Shown here: positions 33,769 through 42,523 of the stretch, piece after piece
How positions within the stretch are numbered: position 1 is the stretch's first letter
Layout: each line of letters begins with the position of its first letter
From: CAVYXF01 sp963772335
Lineage (GTDB): Bacteria; Pseudomonadota; Alphaproteobacteria; Rhizobiales; Rhodomicrobiaceae
Assembly (NCBI GenBank): GCA_963772335.1
Contig: CAVYXF010000008.1
Coordinates: 186,001 to 250,000, forward strand
DNA: 64,000 bases
Direction of reading: 5' to 3'
Notes under the pieces: model-generated
Told to the model about the DNA's origin: nothing
The model's input: only the letters and a program-made list of their open reading frames with translations
Database searches by the model: none
Translations under genes and position numbers: made by a program

Positions 33769-34661
33769 TCGGCGTCGTTCGCGACCTTATGCTTGGCAAG
33801 CAGTTCAAGCGCCTTGACCATCGCCGAATGGTCCCATCCCGCTCCGCCATTGGCGGCGCAGGCATTGAAGAGCTCCTGCGCGGTTGCCGTGTTGGGGAGA
33901 GAGATGCCGAGCGCCCGCGCGCCCTGGAGCGCGAGGTTCAAGTCTTTCTGATGGAGAGCGATGCGAAAGCCGGGGTTGAAGGTGCGCTTGATCATACGCT
34001 CGCCATGGACCTCAAGAATGCGCGAGGAGGCAAAGCCCCCCATCAGCGCCTGGCGCACCTTGGCCGGATCGGCGCCCGCTTTGGAGGCGAACAGTAACGC
34101 CTCGCTCACCGCCTCGATGTTCAGGGCGACGATGATCTGGTTGGCGACCTTGGTGATTTGGCCCGCGCCCGCCTCGCCGACGAGCGTGATGTTCTTGCCC
34201 ATCATCTCGAACAGCGGCTTCACCTTGGCGAACCCGGCTTCCGAGCCGCCGACCATGATGGTGAGGCTGGCCGCCTTCGCGCCCACCTCGCCGCCCGAGA
34301 CCGGCGCGTCGAGATAGTCGCAGCCCAGAGCCATGATCTTCTTGGCGTATTCCTTGGTCTCGATCGGGGAGATCGAGCTCATATCGACGACGATCTTGCC
34401 TTTCGATAGCCCTTCCCCGACGCCGTCTTTGCCGAACAGCACCTCGCCGACCTGGGGCGTATCCGGCAGCATCAGGAACACGATGTCGGAGGCTTCCGCC
34501 ACCGCTTTGGGCGTCGCGACCGATTTCAGCCCCTTCTCGGTCAGCTCGGCCGGAGCGGGCTTGTGATGGGTGGAGCTGGTGACGGTATGGCCGCCGGCGA
34601 TCAGATGGCCCGCCATCGGGGCGCCCATGATGCCGAGACCTATGAAACCGAGATTAGCCAT
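33765..34661 (-). CDS. glxR: Tartronate semialdehyde reductase (2-hydroxy-3-oxopropionate reductase)
   Basis: A 298-residue beta-hydroxyacid dehydrogenase that reduces tartronate semialdehyde to D-glycerate. Motifs: FIGLGIMGAPMAGHLIAGG (NAD site), DAPVSGGEVGA (substrate loop), GAGQITKVANQII with the catalytic Lys, and KDLNLALQGARALG. Context with gcl and hyi makes this assignment stronger than the family alone. It is 41 bases after hyi. Length matches GarR/GlxR (about 295). Confidence 0.93.
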   Translation of the reverse strand: MANLGFIGLGIMGAPMAGHLIAGGHTVTSSTHHKPAPAELTEKGLKSVATPKAVAEASDIVFLMLPDTPQVGEVLFGKDGVGEGLSKGKIVVDMSSISPIETKEYAKKIMALGCDYLDAPVSGGEVGAKAASLTIMVGGSEAGFAKVKPLFEMMGKNITLVGEAGAGQITKVANQIIVALNIEAVSEALLFASKAGADPAKVRQALMGGFASSRILEVHGERMIKRTFNPGFRIALHQKDLNLALQGARALGISLPNTATAQELFNACAANGGAGWDHSAMVKALELLAKHKVANDAD

Positions 34662-34702
34662 GAGCCTGTTCCCTTCGCGCGTTTGTTGGTGTGCGGCTCA
34701 CT

Positions 34703-35485
34703 TTAGCGCTTCGCGTAGGGAGCAAACCACCCCAGACCTTCCGTGGTCGTGGTGGCCGGCTTGTATTCGCAGCCGATCCAGCCGGAATAGCCGATCGCGT
34801 CGATCTTCTTGAACAGGAACGGATAATTAATCTCGCCGGTGCCGGGCTCATTGCGCCCTGGATTATCGGCAAGCTGCATATGCGCAATACGCGCCAGGTT
34901 GGCTTCGATGGTGCGGGCGAGTTCCCCCTCCATTCTCTGCATATGATAGATGTCATATTGGAAGAAGATGTTGTCCGAGCTGACCGCGTCGATGATAGCA
35001 AACGCATCCTTGCTATTGCTCACGAAAAAGCCCGGCACGTCGCGGGTGTTCACCGCCTCGATCAGCAGCTTGATGCCAGCGTCTTTGAGCGCCTTGGCGG
35101 CATAATCGAGATTGGCAAGCAGCGTCTCGCGCAGCCGCTCGGGATCGCCGCCTTTTGGCGCGACGCCGGCGAGGCAGTTGAGCTGTTTACAGCCCAGCGT
35201 GCCGGCATAGTCGATCGCCCTGGCGACGCCGTCGCGAAAGTCGCCGATCCGCTCCGGCAGAATGGCAAGACCGCGCTCCCCTGCGCTCCAGTCGCCGGCC
35301 GGCAGGTTATGCAGCACCATGGCGAGGCCGTAGCGGCTCATATTCGCTGCGATGTCTTTCTTGTCGAAGTCGTAGGGGAACTGGAATTCGATGCCGGCAA
35401 AGCCATCCTTCGCCGCCGCCTCAAAGCGGTCGAGAAACGGCAGTTCGTTGTACAGCATCGTCAGATTGGCCGCGAATTTGGGCAT
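34703..35485 (-). CDS. hyi: Hydroxypyruvate isomerase
   Basis: A 260-residue TIM-barrel isomerase interconverting hydroxypyruvate and tartronate semialdehyde. Sequence marks: MPKFAANLTMLYNELPFLDRF, GFAGIEFQFPYDFD, LLIEAVNTRDVPGFFVS, FFQYDIYHMQRMEGEL and HMQLADNPGRNEPGTGEINY, carrying the metal-binding acidic residues and His of the family. Length matches Hyi (258). It lies between gcl and glxR, separated from gcl by a palindromic repeat. Confidence 0.94.
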   Translation of the reverse strand: MPKFAANLTMLYNELPFLDRFEAAAKDGFAGIEFQFPYDFDKKDIAANMSRYGLAMVLHNLPAGDWSAGERGLAILPERIGDFRDGVARAIDYAGTLGCKQLNCLAGVAPKGGDPERLRETLLANLDYAAKALKDAGIKLLIEAVNTRDVPGFFVSNSKDAFAIIDAVSSDNIFFQYDIYHMQRMEGELARTIEANLARIAHMQLADNPGRNEPGTGEINYPFLFKKIDAIGYSGWIGCEYKPATTTTEGLGWFAPYAKR

Positions 35486-35555
35486 GGTTTCCTACCCCTA
35501 AATGTTTTCCGCTCGATAGCCCTTCTCGGGCCTCTGTGCCTGCCTCTTGTTCCGG

Positions 35556-35634
35556 TGTCATTCCCGCGCAAGCGGGAATCCAGCACACCCCGAGCTCCTA
35601 ATGCGCAAAGCGATGCCCTGCGCGCTGGATGACA
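35556..35634. repeat. Palindromic repeat between gcl and hyi
   Basis: ATTCCCGC-GCAA-GCGGGAAT (35561-35580) is a perfect 8-base stem. Flanking GTGTCAT and GCTGGATGACAT are inverted, so the whole unit is a longer interrupted palindrome. It resembles common intergenic repeats with GGGAATCCAG of Rhizobiales. Confidence 0.7.
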
Positions 35635-35695
35635 TCTGTATTCTTGGCTGGCTCGTTCATCATACCCGATTATCCGGTCACATGAACCAGCCGGA

Positions 35696-37468
35696 TCAGG
35701 CGGGCTCGAGTGCGGGGGCTTTGTAGTCCATAACGTCCAGAGTTTCCTCGAACTCGACGATATTGTCGATCTCGGTGCCCATGGCGATGTTGGTCACCCG
35801 CTCCAGGATCACCTCGACCACCACCGGCACCTGATATTCGGCCATCCACTCCTGCGCTTGGGCGAAGGCGTGCTGGAACTCATTCGAGCTTTTCACGCGG
35901 ATTGCCTTGCAGCCCAGACCTTCGGCGACGGCGACGTGATCGACGCCATAGCCGTTGATATCAGGCGCATTGACGTTCTCGAAGGCAAGTGACACCTGAT
36001 AGTCCATGTTGAAGCCGCGCTGCGCCTGACGGATCAGGCCGAGATAGGAGTTGTTCACCACCACATGAATGTAGGGCAGCTTGAACTGCGCGCCGACCGC
36101 CAGCTCCTCGATCAGGAACTGGAAGTCATAATCGCCTGAGAGCGCGACGATGGGGCGATCCGGATCGGCAACGCGCACCCCGAGCGCGGCGGGCAGTGTC
36201 CAGCCGAGCGGTCCGGCCTGACCGCAATTGATCCAGTTGCGGGGCTTGTTCACCTTGAGGAACTGCGCACCAGCGATCTGCGACAGGCCAATGGTGGTAA
36301 CGTAGCAGACGTCGCCGCCGAAGGCGTTGTTCATCTCCTCATAGACGCGCTGCGGCTTGAGCGGCACCTGGTCGAAATGCGATTTGCGCAGCATGGTGCC
36401 CTTGCGCTGCAGGCATTCGGCGGCCCAGGCCTTGCGGCTCTGGAGTTTCTTGGCTGCCTTCAGCTCCTTCGCGACCTCGATAAATAAATCGAGTGCGGCG
36501 GCGGCATCGGAGACGATGCCGTAATCGGGATTGAAGACGCGCCCGATTTGGGTTGGCTCGATATCGACATGAACGAATTTGCGGCCCTTTGTGTAAACCT
36601 CGACCGAACCTGTATGCCGGTTCGCCCAGCGATTACCGATGCCGAGCACGAAATCGGACCTAAGGAACGTGGCATTGCCGTAGCGGTGGCTGGTCTGCAG
36701 CCCGACCATGCCGGCCATCAGCGGATGGTCGTCGGGGATCGCGCCCCAGCCCATCAGCGTCGGGATGACCGGAATGCCGGTGATCTCGGCGAATTCGACG
36801 AGCTGCTTGGACGCATCCGCATTGATGATGCCGCCGCCGGCGACGATCAGCGGACGCTCGGCTTCGCTGAGCATCGCCATCGCCTTCTCGATCTGGCGGC
36901 GCGATGCCTTTGGCTTGTAGACAGCGAGAGACTCGTAGGTCTCGTCGTCGAACTCGATCTCGCCGAGCTGCACATCCAGCGGCAGGTCGATCAGCACCGG
37001 GCCCGGGCGGCCGGAGCGCATGATATGGAACGCCTGCTGGAAGACGCGGGGAACGAGCGCCGGCTCGCGGACCGTTACGGCCCATTTCGTCACCGGCTTC
37101 ACGATCGACTCGATGTCGATGGCCTGAAAATCTTCCTTGTAGAGCTTGGCGCGCGGCGCCTGCCCGGTGATGCACAGGATCGGGATCGAATCGGCGATGG
37201 CAGAATAGAGGCCGGTGATCATGTCCGTGCCAGCGGGGCCAGATGTGCCGATGCACACCCCGATATTGCCGGGCTTGGCGCGCGTGTAGCCTTCCGCCAT
37301 ATGCGAGGCGGCTTCAACATGCCGGGCAAGGATATGCTCGATGCTCGCGCGTTTGCGCATCGCGTCATAAAACGGATTAATCGCCGCGCCCGGCAATCCG
37401 AATGCATGTTTGATTCCCTCGCGCTCTAGAACGCGCACTGCAGCGTCGACAGCTCTCATCCTCGCCAT
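35696..37468 (-). CDS. gcl: Glyoxylate carboligase (tartronate-semialdehyde synthase)
   Basis: A 590-residue thiamine-diphosphate enzyme joining two glyoxylates to tartronate semialdehyde with loss of CO2. The residue replacing the usual catalytic Glu is Val51 (ARHVEAASHMAEGY), the hallmark of Gcl against acetolactate synthase. Other marks: HAFGLPGAAINPFYDAM, the cofactor motif LSGDYDFQFLIEELAVGAQ, and NNSYLGLIRQAQRGF. It is first in the gcl-hyi-glxR-reductase series, reading away from the IclR gene. The intergenic region upstream holds several palindromes. Confidence 0.96.
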   Translation of the reverse strand: MARMRAVDAAVRVLEREGIKHAFGLPGAAINPFYDAMRKRASIEHILARHVEAASHMAEGYTRAKPGNIGVCIGTSGPAGTDMITGLYSAIADSIPILCITGQAPRAKLYKEDFQAIDIESIVKPVTKWAVTVREPALVPRVFQQAFHIMRSGRPGPVLIDLPLDVQLGEIEFDDETYESLAVYKPKASRRQIEKAMAMLSEAERPLIVAGGGIINADASKQLVEFAEITGIPVIPTLMGWGAIPDDHPLMAGMVGLQTSHRYGNATFLRSDFVLGIGNRWANRHTGSVEVYTKGRKFVHVDIEPTQIGRVFNPDYGIVSDAAAALDLFIEVAKELKAAKKLQSRKAWAAECLQRKGTMLRKSHFDQVPLKPQRVYEEMNNAFGGDVCYVTTIGLSQIAGAQFLKVNKPRNWINCGQAGPLGWTLPAALGVRVADPDRPIVALSGDYDFQFLIEELAVGAQFKLPYIHVVVNNSYLGLIRQAQRGFNMDYQVSLAFENVNAPDINGYGVDHVAVAEGLGCKAIRVKSSNEFQHAFAQAQEWMAEYQVPVVVEVILERVTNIAMGTEIDNIVEFEETLDVMDYKAPALEPA

Positions 37469-37540
37469 TCTCGAAACTCCGCCCTGGGTGGCTCTATTTC
37501 ATGCGAGGATAAGAAGCGAGGTCGAATAAGTCAATTTTTC

Positions 37541-37565
37541 CAGAAATAATTTCCATTATGCGGAA
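37541..37565. promoter_or_regulatory. IclR-box-like palindromes in the gcl/iclR intergenic region
   Basis: CAGAAATAATTTCCA (37541-37555) matches the published E. coli IclR-box pattern TGGAAATNATTTCCA at 13 positions, and its core GAAATAATTTC is a perfect palindrome. An overlapping TTCC-N7-GGAA spans 37551-37565. They lie 70-100 bases before gcl, suited to control of the glyoxylate genes by the divergent IclR protein. Confidence 0.55.
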
Positions 37566-37635
37566 AAATTAGATATTAGCATTTCAAATCAGCCGTATGA
37601 GATTTTGCAGATCGTGGAAGTGATCATGCCACTGC

Positions 37636-37660
37636 TTTTGCAAAATGCAGAAAAATCTGC
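37636..37660. promoter_or_regulatory. Second pair of palindromes next to the iclR-type gene
   Basis: TTTTGCAAAA (37636-37645) is a perfect palindrome, directly followed by GCAGA-N4-TCTGC (37647-37660). They end 36 bases before the regulator's start and could serve autoregulation. Sequence differs from the IclR-box-like site to the left. Confidence 0.4.
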
Positions 37661-37695
37661 GATCGGTGGTCGCATGGGACGAGGAAGGTTAGCCG

Positions 37696-38529
37696 ATGGC
37701 GCGGATGGGTGAAGTGAAGAAGCTGAGGGGCCGGCCTCGCTCATTGAAGCTCGTGCCGGACACGGCGGGCTCCGTGCAGGCCATTGATCGGGGACTAGGC
37801 GTTCTCGCCATCATCGCCGGCTCCGACGGCCTCACGCTGACGGACCTGTCGCAGCGTGCTGGCCTTGCGCCGTCCACCGCGCACCGGATTCTCGCCAGCC
37901 TCGAGGCGCACAAATTCGTCTTCCATGACGAGGAGCGCGGGCTCTGGCTGATCGGGGTTGGTGCGTTTGAGGTGGGCACGGCATTCCTGCGCAACCGGCG
38001 GCTGGCGGGTATCGGCCGGGTCGTGATGCATGAGCTGATGGAGAAAGCCGGCGAGACCGTCAATCTCGGCATCGAGGACTCCGGTGAAGTGGTATTCATT
38101 TCGCAGGTTGAGTCCCACAGCGCGCTGCGCGCCTTTTTTCGCGCCGGCTCGCGCGCGCCGATCCACGCCTCGGGCGTCGGCAAGACCCTGCTCGCGGAGA
38201 TGCCGGAGGCGCGGGTGAAGGAGATCCTCTACAAACGCGGCCTTGCCAAATTCACAGACAAGACGCTGATCGCGCCGGCAGACCTGTTCGAGGAACTCGC
38301 CATCATCGCAAAGCGCGGCTGGGCGGTCGACGACGAAGAGCGCAATCTCGGGATGCGCTGTGTGGCGGCGGCGGTGTTCAACGAATATGGCGAGGCGATC
38401 GCCGGCATTTCCATCTCCGGCCCGACGGTGCGCATCACGCCCGAACGCGCTGCCGAACTCGGACCTCTCGTGCGGCGTGCCGCCGAGGAAATCACCGCTT
38501 CCATCGGCGGGCACGCATCCCGGCGTTGA
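37696..38529 (+). CDS. IclR-family transcriptional regulator
   Basis: A 277-residue regulator. The N-terminal winged helix has LTLTDLSQRAGLAPSTAHRIL and LEAHKFVFHDEE; the C-terminal effector domain has GETVNLGIEDSGEVVFISQVES, RAPIHASGVGKTLLAEMP, the typical GWAVDDEERNLGMRCVAAAVF, and GISISGPTVRITPERA. It is divergent from gcl with 227 bases between, so it probably controls the glyoxylate genes, as AllR/IclR relatives do; glyoxylate is a likely effector. The target is inferred from position and the palindromes. Confidence 0.93.
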   Translation: MARMGEVKKLRGRPRSLKLVPDTAGSVQAIDRGLGVLAIIAGSDGLTLTDLSQRAGLAPSTAHRILASLEAHKFVFHDEERGLWLIGVGAFEVGTAFLRNRRLAGIGRVVMHELMEKAGETVNLGIEDSGEVVFISQVESHSALRAFFRAGSRAPIHASGVGKTLLAEMPEARVKEILYKRGLAKFTDKTLIAPADLFEELAIIAKRGWAVDDEERNLGMRCVAAAVFNEYGEAIAGISISGPTVRITPERAAELGPLVRRAAEEITASIGGHASRR

Positions 38530-38672
38530 TTTTCGGCCCCAAGCTATGCAAAAACATCTGTTACAACAATGGCGGAAGGGAGCCCGCTGGGGTCGTGACC
38601 GAGGGCGCATAGGGATGGTTAACCATTCCTGCGCTATTGAGGTGGTCCAGAAGCTGGCGACGGGGAGCTCTG

Positions 38673-39338
38673 GTGAATAGATTTCGCATTGCCTATCTCG
38701 GCGCATCGGCCTGCGCCTTTGCGATTTTCGGTGTTTTGAAGCCTGCAGCTGCGATGGAAGGCTGGGTCGATGGAAGGCCGGTCTTCCGAAGCGATTTGCT
38801 TCGCGATCAGCAGCGCCTGGAGGGCGAGCGCGCTTCGTACCACACGCAGTTTCCGGCATTCATGACCGGTGGGCCGCAGCCGAATATCGCGCCCGAGGCG
38901 CCGCCGATCGTGCCGCTCAGCAAGACGGAGCCGGCGGGAACGGTCATCATCGACACCCATGGCCGGCGCCTCTATTACGTGTTGCAGGGCAACAAGGCTT
39001 ATCAATACCCGATCTCGGTCGGGCGGATCGGCTTCACCTGGACCGGCACGGAAAAGATCAGCAAGGTCGCCGACTGGCCGACCTGGACGCCCCCGGCGGA
39101 GATGATTGCACGCCAGCCCTGGCTGCCGAAAACCATGACCGGCGGTATTAACAACCCGCTCGGGGCGAAGGCGCTCTACCTTGGGAACTCGCTTTATCGG
39201 ATTCACGGCACGAACGACCCCAAGACGATCGGGCTTGCGGCGTCCTCGGGCTGCTTCCGGATGATGAACCAGCACGTCCTGCATCTGGCGACGCTTGCCG
39301 GCGTCGGCACTCAGGTGCGGGTGGTCTCGCGCTATTGA
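38673..39338 (+). CDS. L,D-transpeptidase (YkuD domain), exported
   Basis: A 221-residue exported protein. A signal peptide covers about residues 1-27 (IAYLGASACAFAIFGVLKPAAA). The YkuD domain spans about 100-218: VIIDTHGRRLYYVLQGNKAYQY-like strand (IIDTHGRRLYYVL), WPTWTPPAEMI, GGINNPLGAKALYLG, and the catalytic IHGTNDPKTIGLAASSGCFRM with His and Cys in the classical spacing. It forms 3-3 cross-links in peptidoglycan or anchors proteins. I choose the GTG at 38673, with GGGGA before it; an ATG 12 codons upstream adds a basic extension. Confidence 0.93.
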   Translation: MNRFRIAYLGASACAFAIFGVLKPAAAMEGWVDGRPVFRSDLLRDQQRLEGERASYHTQFPAFMTGGPQPNIAPEAPPIVPLSKTEPAGTVIIDTHGRRLYYVLQGNKAYQYPISVGRIGFTWTGTEKISKVADWPTWTPPAEMIARQPWLPKTMTGGINNPLGAKALYLGNSLYRIHGTNDPKTIGLAASSGCFRMMNQHVLHLATLAGVGTQVRVVSRY

Positions 39339-39494
39339 GGTCTGCGGTAGGTGGATGGCCGCTCCTGACGCGTGTCGCCGCGGGTGGGATCTCGATAAAT
39401 GTTGGCGGAGATCGCGCTTCCAGAGATGTTCCGATGGACGCAGTCTTCCTCCAGAGGAGGCTGTGCTTGTGCGCCTTGAGGAACGAAATCCAGA

Positions 39495-40217
39495 TTAAAC
39501 AGCAATATCGCCGGACTGGATGCGCTTGACGCCCGCCTCCGCCATAGCCGCCCACGCTTTGGTTAAGGAGCCCTGGACATCAATGCCGCGGCAGGCATCT
39601 TCGATTACATAGGTCTCAAAACCGGCACGCGTCGCATCGATCGCCGTCCAACCGACGCAGAAATCGGTGGCAAGGCCGCTCACGAACACCCGCTGCAATC
39701 CGCGCTGCTGGAGATAGCCGGCGAGCCCGGTCGGCGTCTTATGGTCCGCCTCGTAAAACGCCGAATAGCTGTCAATGTCGTTGTGATAGCCCTTGCGGAT
39801 GACAAGGGCAGCCTGCGGGATGGTAATGTCGGCCGAAATCGCCGCGCCGGGCGTTCCCTGCACGCAATGATCAGGCCACAGCACCTGCTCGCCATAAGGG
39901 AGCGCGATCGCCTCGAAAGGCTTTTTCCCCTCATGCGAGGAAGCGAAGGACACATGTTGGGGCGTATGCCAATCCTGGGTCAGGACCACATTGGCGAAAG
40001 CTTTGGCTAGAGAATTGATGACGGGGATCACCTGCTCGCCGTCCTTTACGGCCAGGCTACCACCGGGAAGGAAGCAATTTTGCACGTCGACCACGATAAG
40101 CACGCTTTTATCGTCAACCGGCACCTTGCCGGCAGCGAGCGCGTCCCCAGAACGCCAAAGCAACATACTCGCGGCAGCCAACCCGCAGACCATTTCCCGG
40201 CGACTCACATCTGCCAT
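39495..40217 (-). CDS. pncA: Exported nicotinamidase/pyrazinamidase-like hydrolase
   Basis: A 240-residue isochorismatase-fold amidase. Motifs: VDVQNCFLPGGSLAV with the catalytic Asp, DWHTPQHVSFASSH with metal ligands, Lys in VIRKGYHNDIDSYSAF, and the nucleophile Cys in VSGLATDFCVGWTA; all match PncA, which deamidates nicotinamide. Unusually it has an N-terminal extension, SRREMVCGLAAASMLLWRSGDALAAG, seen as SRREM then a hydrophobic core and an ALAA cleavage site, which looks like a Tat signal. PncA is normally cytoplasmic. It begins about 5 bases after the putative 6S RNA. Confidence 0.9.
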   Translation of the reverse strand: MADVSRREMVCGLAAASMLLWRSGDALAAGKVPVDDKSVLIVVDVQNCFLPGGSLAVKDGEQVIPVINSLAKAFANVVLTQDWHTPQHVSFASSHEGKKPFEAIALPYGEQVLWPDHCVQGTPGAAISADITIPQAALVIRKGYHNDIDSYSAFYEADHKTPTGLAGYLQQRGLQRVFVSGLATDFCVGWTAIDATRAGFETYVIEDACRGIDVQGSLTKAWAAMAEAGVKRIQSGDIAV

Positions 40218-40221
40218 GATA

Positions 40222-40415
40222 CTCTCCGCACTCGCCCGCCTGCCAGCGCGACATTGAAAGCCGTTTCAACATAGTCGCAGGCAAGCCCACCCCTCGAAAG
40301 AGGTTCCGGAGGCAAGTCTATGCCTGCTCCAAGAGCGGCGTCAAACGGGCTGTGCTTGCGGTCGAAGCTCGCTGATGCGGGAAGGCAGCACGCGCTGAGC
40401 GGGATCAGCGGAAAG
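40222..40415 (-). ncRNA. ssrS: Putative 6S RNA
   Basis: Directly downstream of zapA on the same strand, the classic place of 6S RNA. Ends pair: CTTTCCGC at the 5' side with GCGGAGAG at the 3' side. Inside are CCTCCGGAACCTC, GGGCTTGCCTGCGAC, a hairpin TTGAAA-CGGC-TTTCAA and CTGGCAGGCGGG, which resemble alphaproteobacterial 6S sequences as I recall them. 6S RNA binds sigma-70 holoenzyme. Edges are estimates; the true RNA may be shorter, near 160 bases. Confidence 0.6.
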
Positions 40416-40465
40416 CTTCGCGGCGAGGTGATTTCACTCAAGGGGTGAGCGATCGAAGGCGCGCG

Positions 40466-40831
40466 TCAGCTACCCGTGCGTGCCAGCTTCTCCTCGAGTG
40501 CCTGCAGGCGCTTTGAGGAGGCATCGACGATGCGGGCAACGTCGTTGGTTGGTACATAGGTCATGGTGCTGTCGGCGGCCTGAAAGGAACGAAGATTGCA
40601 TATTTGCGCAAGCGTCGCCTGCAACTCGTCACGAACCTCGAAGAGCTGGTCGGCGACCATGATCGCCGCCATCAGATAGACGCGCTCTTCCTGGACATGC
40701 CGGTTGCCGCCCTTGATATCCAGCACCAGGCCGTCAATGAAGGCGGCAAGGTCGACGACGCGCTGCTCCGCGCCGGCATCGCAGGACATCTTATACTTCC
40801 GGCCATTGACGTCGACCATCACGTGGCCCAT
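40466..40831 (-). CDS. zapA: Cell division protein ZapA
   Basis: A 121-residue protein. The N-terminal globular part MVDVNGRKYKMSCDAGAEQRVVDLAAFIDG is the ZapA signature (shown here as VNGRKYKMSCDAG and VVDLAAFIDG); VYLMAAIMVADQLFEVRDEL begins the coiled-coil. ZapA binds FtsZ and promotes ring assembly. It follows a small coiled-coil protein gene after 37 bases and precedes the 6S RNA candidate, as in many relatives. Confidence 0.9.
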   Translation of the reverse strand: MGHVMVDVNGRKYKMSCDAGAEQRVVDLAAFIDGLVLDIKGGNRHVQEERVYLMAAIMVADQLFEVRDELQATLAQICNLRSFQAADSTMTYVPTNDVARIVDASSKRLQALEEKLARTGS

Positions 40832-40868
40832 TGCCGCGCCCTCCTACGATCGGCCGGGCGCGTCAAGG

Positions 40869-41072
40869 CTAGCCCTGCCGTTCCAACAGCTCTCTGATCG
40901 AAGCAATGGCTTTGCTCAGGCGCGAGGTAACCGTCAAATTGGTGTCCTCGAGCCTTTGCGCACGCTCTTGCTCGATCTTCAATTCCTTGCGCAGGCGTGC
41001 TGCTTCGCGCTTGAGGGCGGCAATATCGTCCTTCTCGCGCTTTGCTGGCCCCGCCGGCCCTACTTTCCCCAT
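40869..41072 (-). CDS. Small coiled-coil protein upstream of zapA
   Basis: A protein of 67 residues (up to 94 with an earlier start). Its core KREKDDIAALKREAARLRKEL and LEDTNLTVTSRLSKAIASIRELL is a heptad-rich coiled coil. I do not recognise a family beyond the small coiled-coil proteins (for example DUF4164) often encoded before zapA in Rhizobiales. The position suggests a role in division. The start is uncertain: ATG 41072 has GGGGAAAAA before it; ATG 41141 and GTG 41153 are in frame and would add a low-complexity N-terminus. Confidence 0.6.
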   Translation of the reverse strand: MGKVGPAGPAKREKDDIAALKREAARLRKELKIEQERAQRLEDTNLTVTSRLSKAIASIRELLERQG

Positions 41073-41153
41073 TTTTTCCCCGCCAGATTCGCCCGTCCTC
41101 AGGGCGCTGTCGCTCGGTCTGCTCGTTGCTGGCCTGTCCATCGCCCCGGCCAC

Positions 41154-41467
41154 TCCCCCTTACACCGGCCGCAAGACCCTCCACAAGGCAGGGTGCAAAA
41201 TGTTTGGAATTCGCGGGCTGTCGTCCTTGCGACTCGGACAGCACTAAAATCAACCCGTTGAATTGCCGTCAGTTTGCCAGCGCCGATTTAAAAAAAGCTT
41301 AATGATATTAACCGCCCCCTCAACCAAAGCTAACACAACGGAGTACCATCTGCGGCCCGAAAACGCCTTGCCTTTTGCTCTGAATATTATCAATTAGCAT
41401 AAGCGTAGCGCCCCAAAGGCGGCAGCCGGACGGACGTCGTACAATCGACCAGGCGGAGGTTTTATCT
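41154..41467. other. Divergent intergenic region zapA side / gap
   Basis: I see no gene in these 314 bases; a transketolase or other Calvin/glycolysis gene often found here is absent. TTAA-N5-TTAAC at 41299-41312 recalls a CtrA half-site pair, but the spacing is 5 and not 7. The segment 41370-41405 is AT-rich and presumably contains the gap promoter. Confidence 0.35.
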
Positions 41468-42475
41468 ATGGCAATAAAGGTCGCAATCAACGGTTTTGGA
41501 CGCATCGGGCGCAATATTTTGCGCGCCATGGTCGAATATAACCGCAGGGATCTGCAACTGGTCGCCATCAACGATCTCGGCTCGGTCGAAACCAACGCGC
41601 ATTTGTTTAAATATGATTCGGTGCACGGGCGCTTTAACGGAGACGTGAAAATCGAAGGCGAAATGATGGATGTCGGGCTCGGTGCCTTCAAGGTACTGGC
41701 GGAGAAGGACCCGACCAAGCTTCCCTGGCGCGATCTAGGCGTTGACGTGGTGATGGAGTGCACCGGCATCTTCACCGACAAGGAGAAGGCCGCCGTGCAT
41801 CTCAAGGCCGGCGCGAAAAAGGTGCTGGTCTCGGCGCCCTCGAAGGGTGCCGATCTGACCGTGGTCTACGGCGTTAACCAGGACAAGCTGACTCCAAAGG
41901 ACGAGGTCATCTCGAATGCCTCCTGCACGACCAACTGCCTGGCCCCTGTCGCCAAGGTGCTGAACGATCTGTGCGGCATCACCGCCGGCTACATGACGAC
42001 GATCCACTCCTACACCAACGATCAGCGCATCCTCGATCTGCCGCATAGCGACCTGCGCCGCGCCCGCGCCGCCGCGCTCAACATCATTCCGACGACGACA
42101 GGCGCGGCGAAGGCCGTTGGGCTCGTGCTGCCGGAGCTGGCGGGGAAGCTCGACGGTACCGCAATTCGCGTGCCGACGCCGAATGTCTCGGTCGTGGACC
42201 TGAACGTGATCCCCACGCGCCAGACCACCGTGGATGAAATCAACGCCGCCATGGAGCGAGCTTCTCAGCAGGAGCTGAAGGGCATCCTCGCCGTAACCAA
42301 GGAGCCCTTGGTCTCGCACGACTTCAACCACGATCCGCATTCTGCCACCTTCGACCTCAATCAGACCCAGATCGTCGACAACCGGCTGGTGCGCGTGATG
42401 GCCTGGTACGACAATGAGTGGGGCTTCTCCTGCCGGATGATCGATACCGCGGTCGCCATCGGCAAGCTGATCTGA
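41468..42475 (+). CDS. gap: Glyceraldehyde-3-phosphate dehydrogenase
   Basis: A 335-residue glycolytic/gluconeogenic enzyme. The NAD site is INGFGRIGRNILRAM; the nucleophile Cys153 is in SNASCTTNCLAP, the partner His in TTIHSYTNDQRILD; TGAAKAVGLVLPEL and WYDNEWGFSCRM complete the signatures. Length matches type I GAPDH. A GGCGGAGG site lies before the ATG. pgk and fba, which often follow in Rhizobiales, are absent; a thiE-like gene follows instead. Confidence 0.97.
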   Translation: MAIKVAINGFGRIGRNILRAMVEYNRRDLQLVAINDLGSVETNAHLFKYDSVHGRFNGDVKIEGEMMDVGLGAFKVLAEKDPTKLPWRDLGVDVVMECTGIFTDKEKAAVHLKAGAKKVLVSAPSKGADLTVVYGVNQDKLTPKDEVISNASCTTNCLAPVAKVLNDLCGITAGYMTTIHSYTNDQRILDLPHSDLRRARAAALNIIPTTTGAAKAVGLVLPELAGKLDGTAIRVPTPNVSVVDLNVIPTRQTTVDEINAAMERASQQELKGILAVTKEPLVSHDFNHDPHSATFDLNQTQIVDNRLVRVMAWYDNEWGFSCRMIDTAVAIGKLI

Positions 42476-42523
42476 AGCAACAGGCGCCCTGGTCGCGTGG
42501 ACGGCCGGAGCGTGGACAGAGCG

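Noticed and set aside
41299..41312. CtrA box upstream of gap
   Set aside because: Spacing between TTAA halves is 5 bases; the CtrA consensus requires 7.
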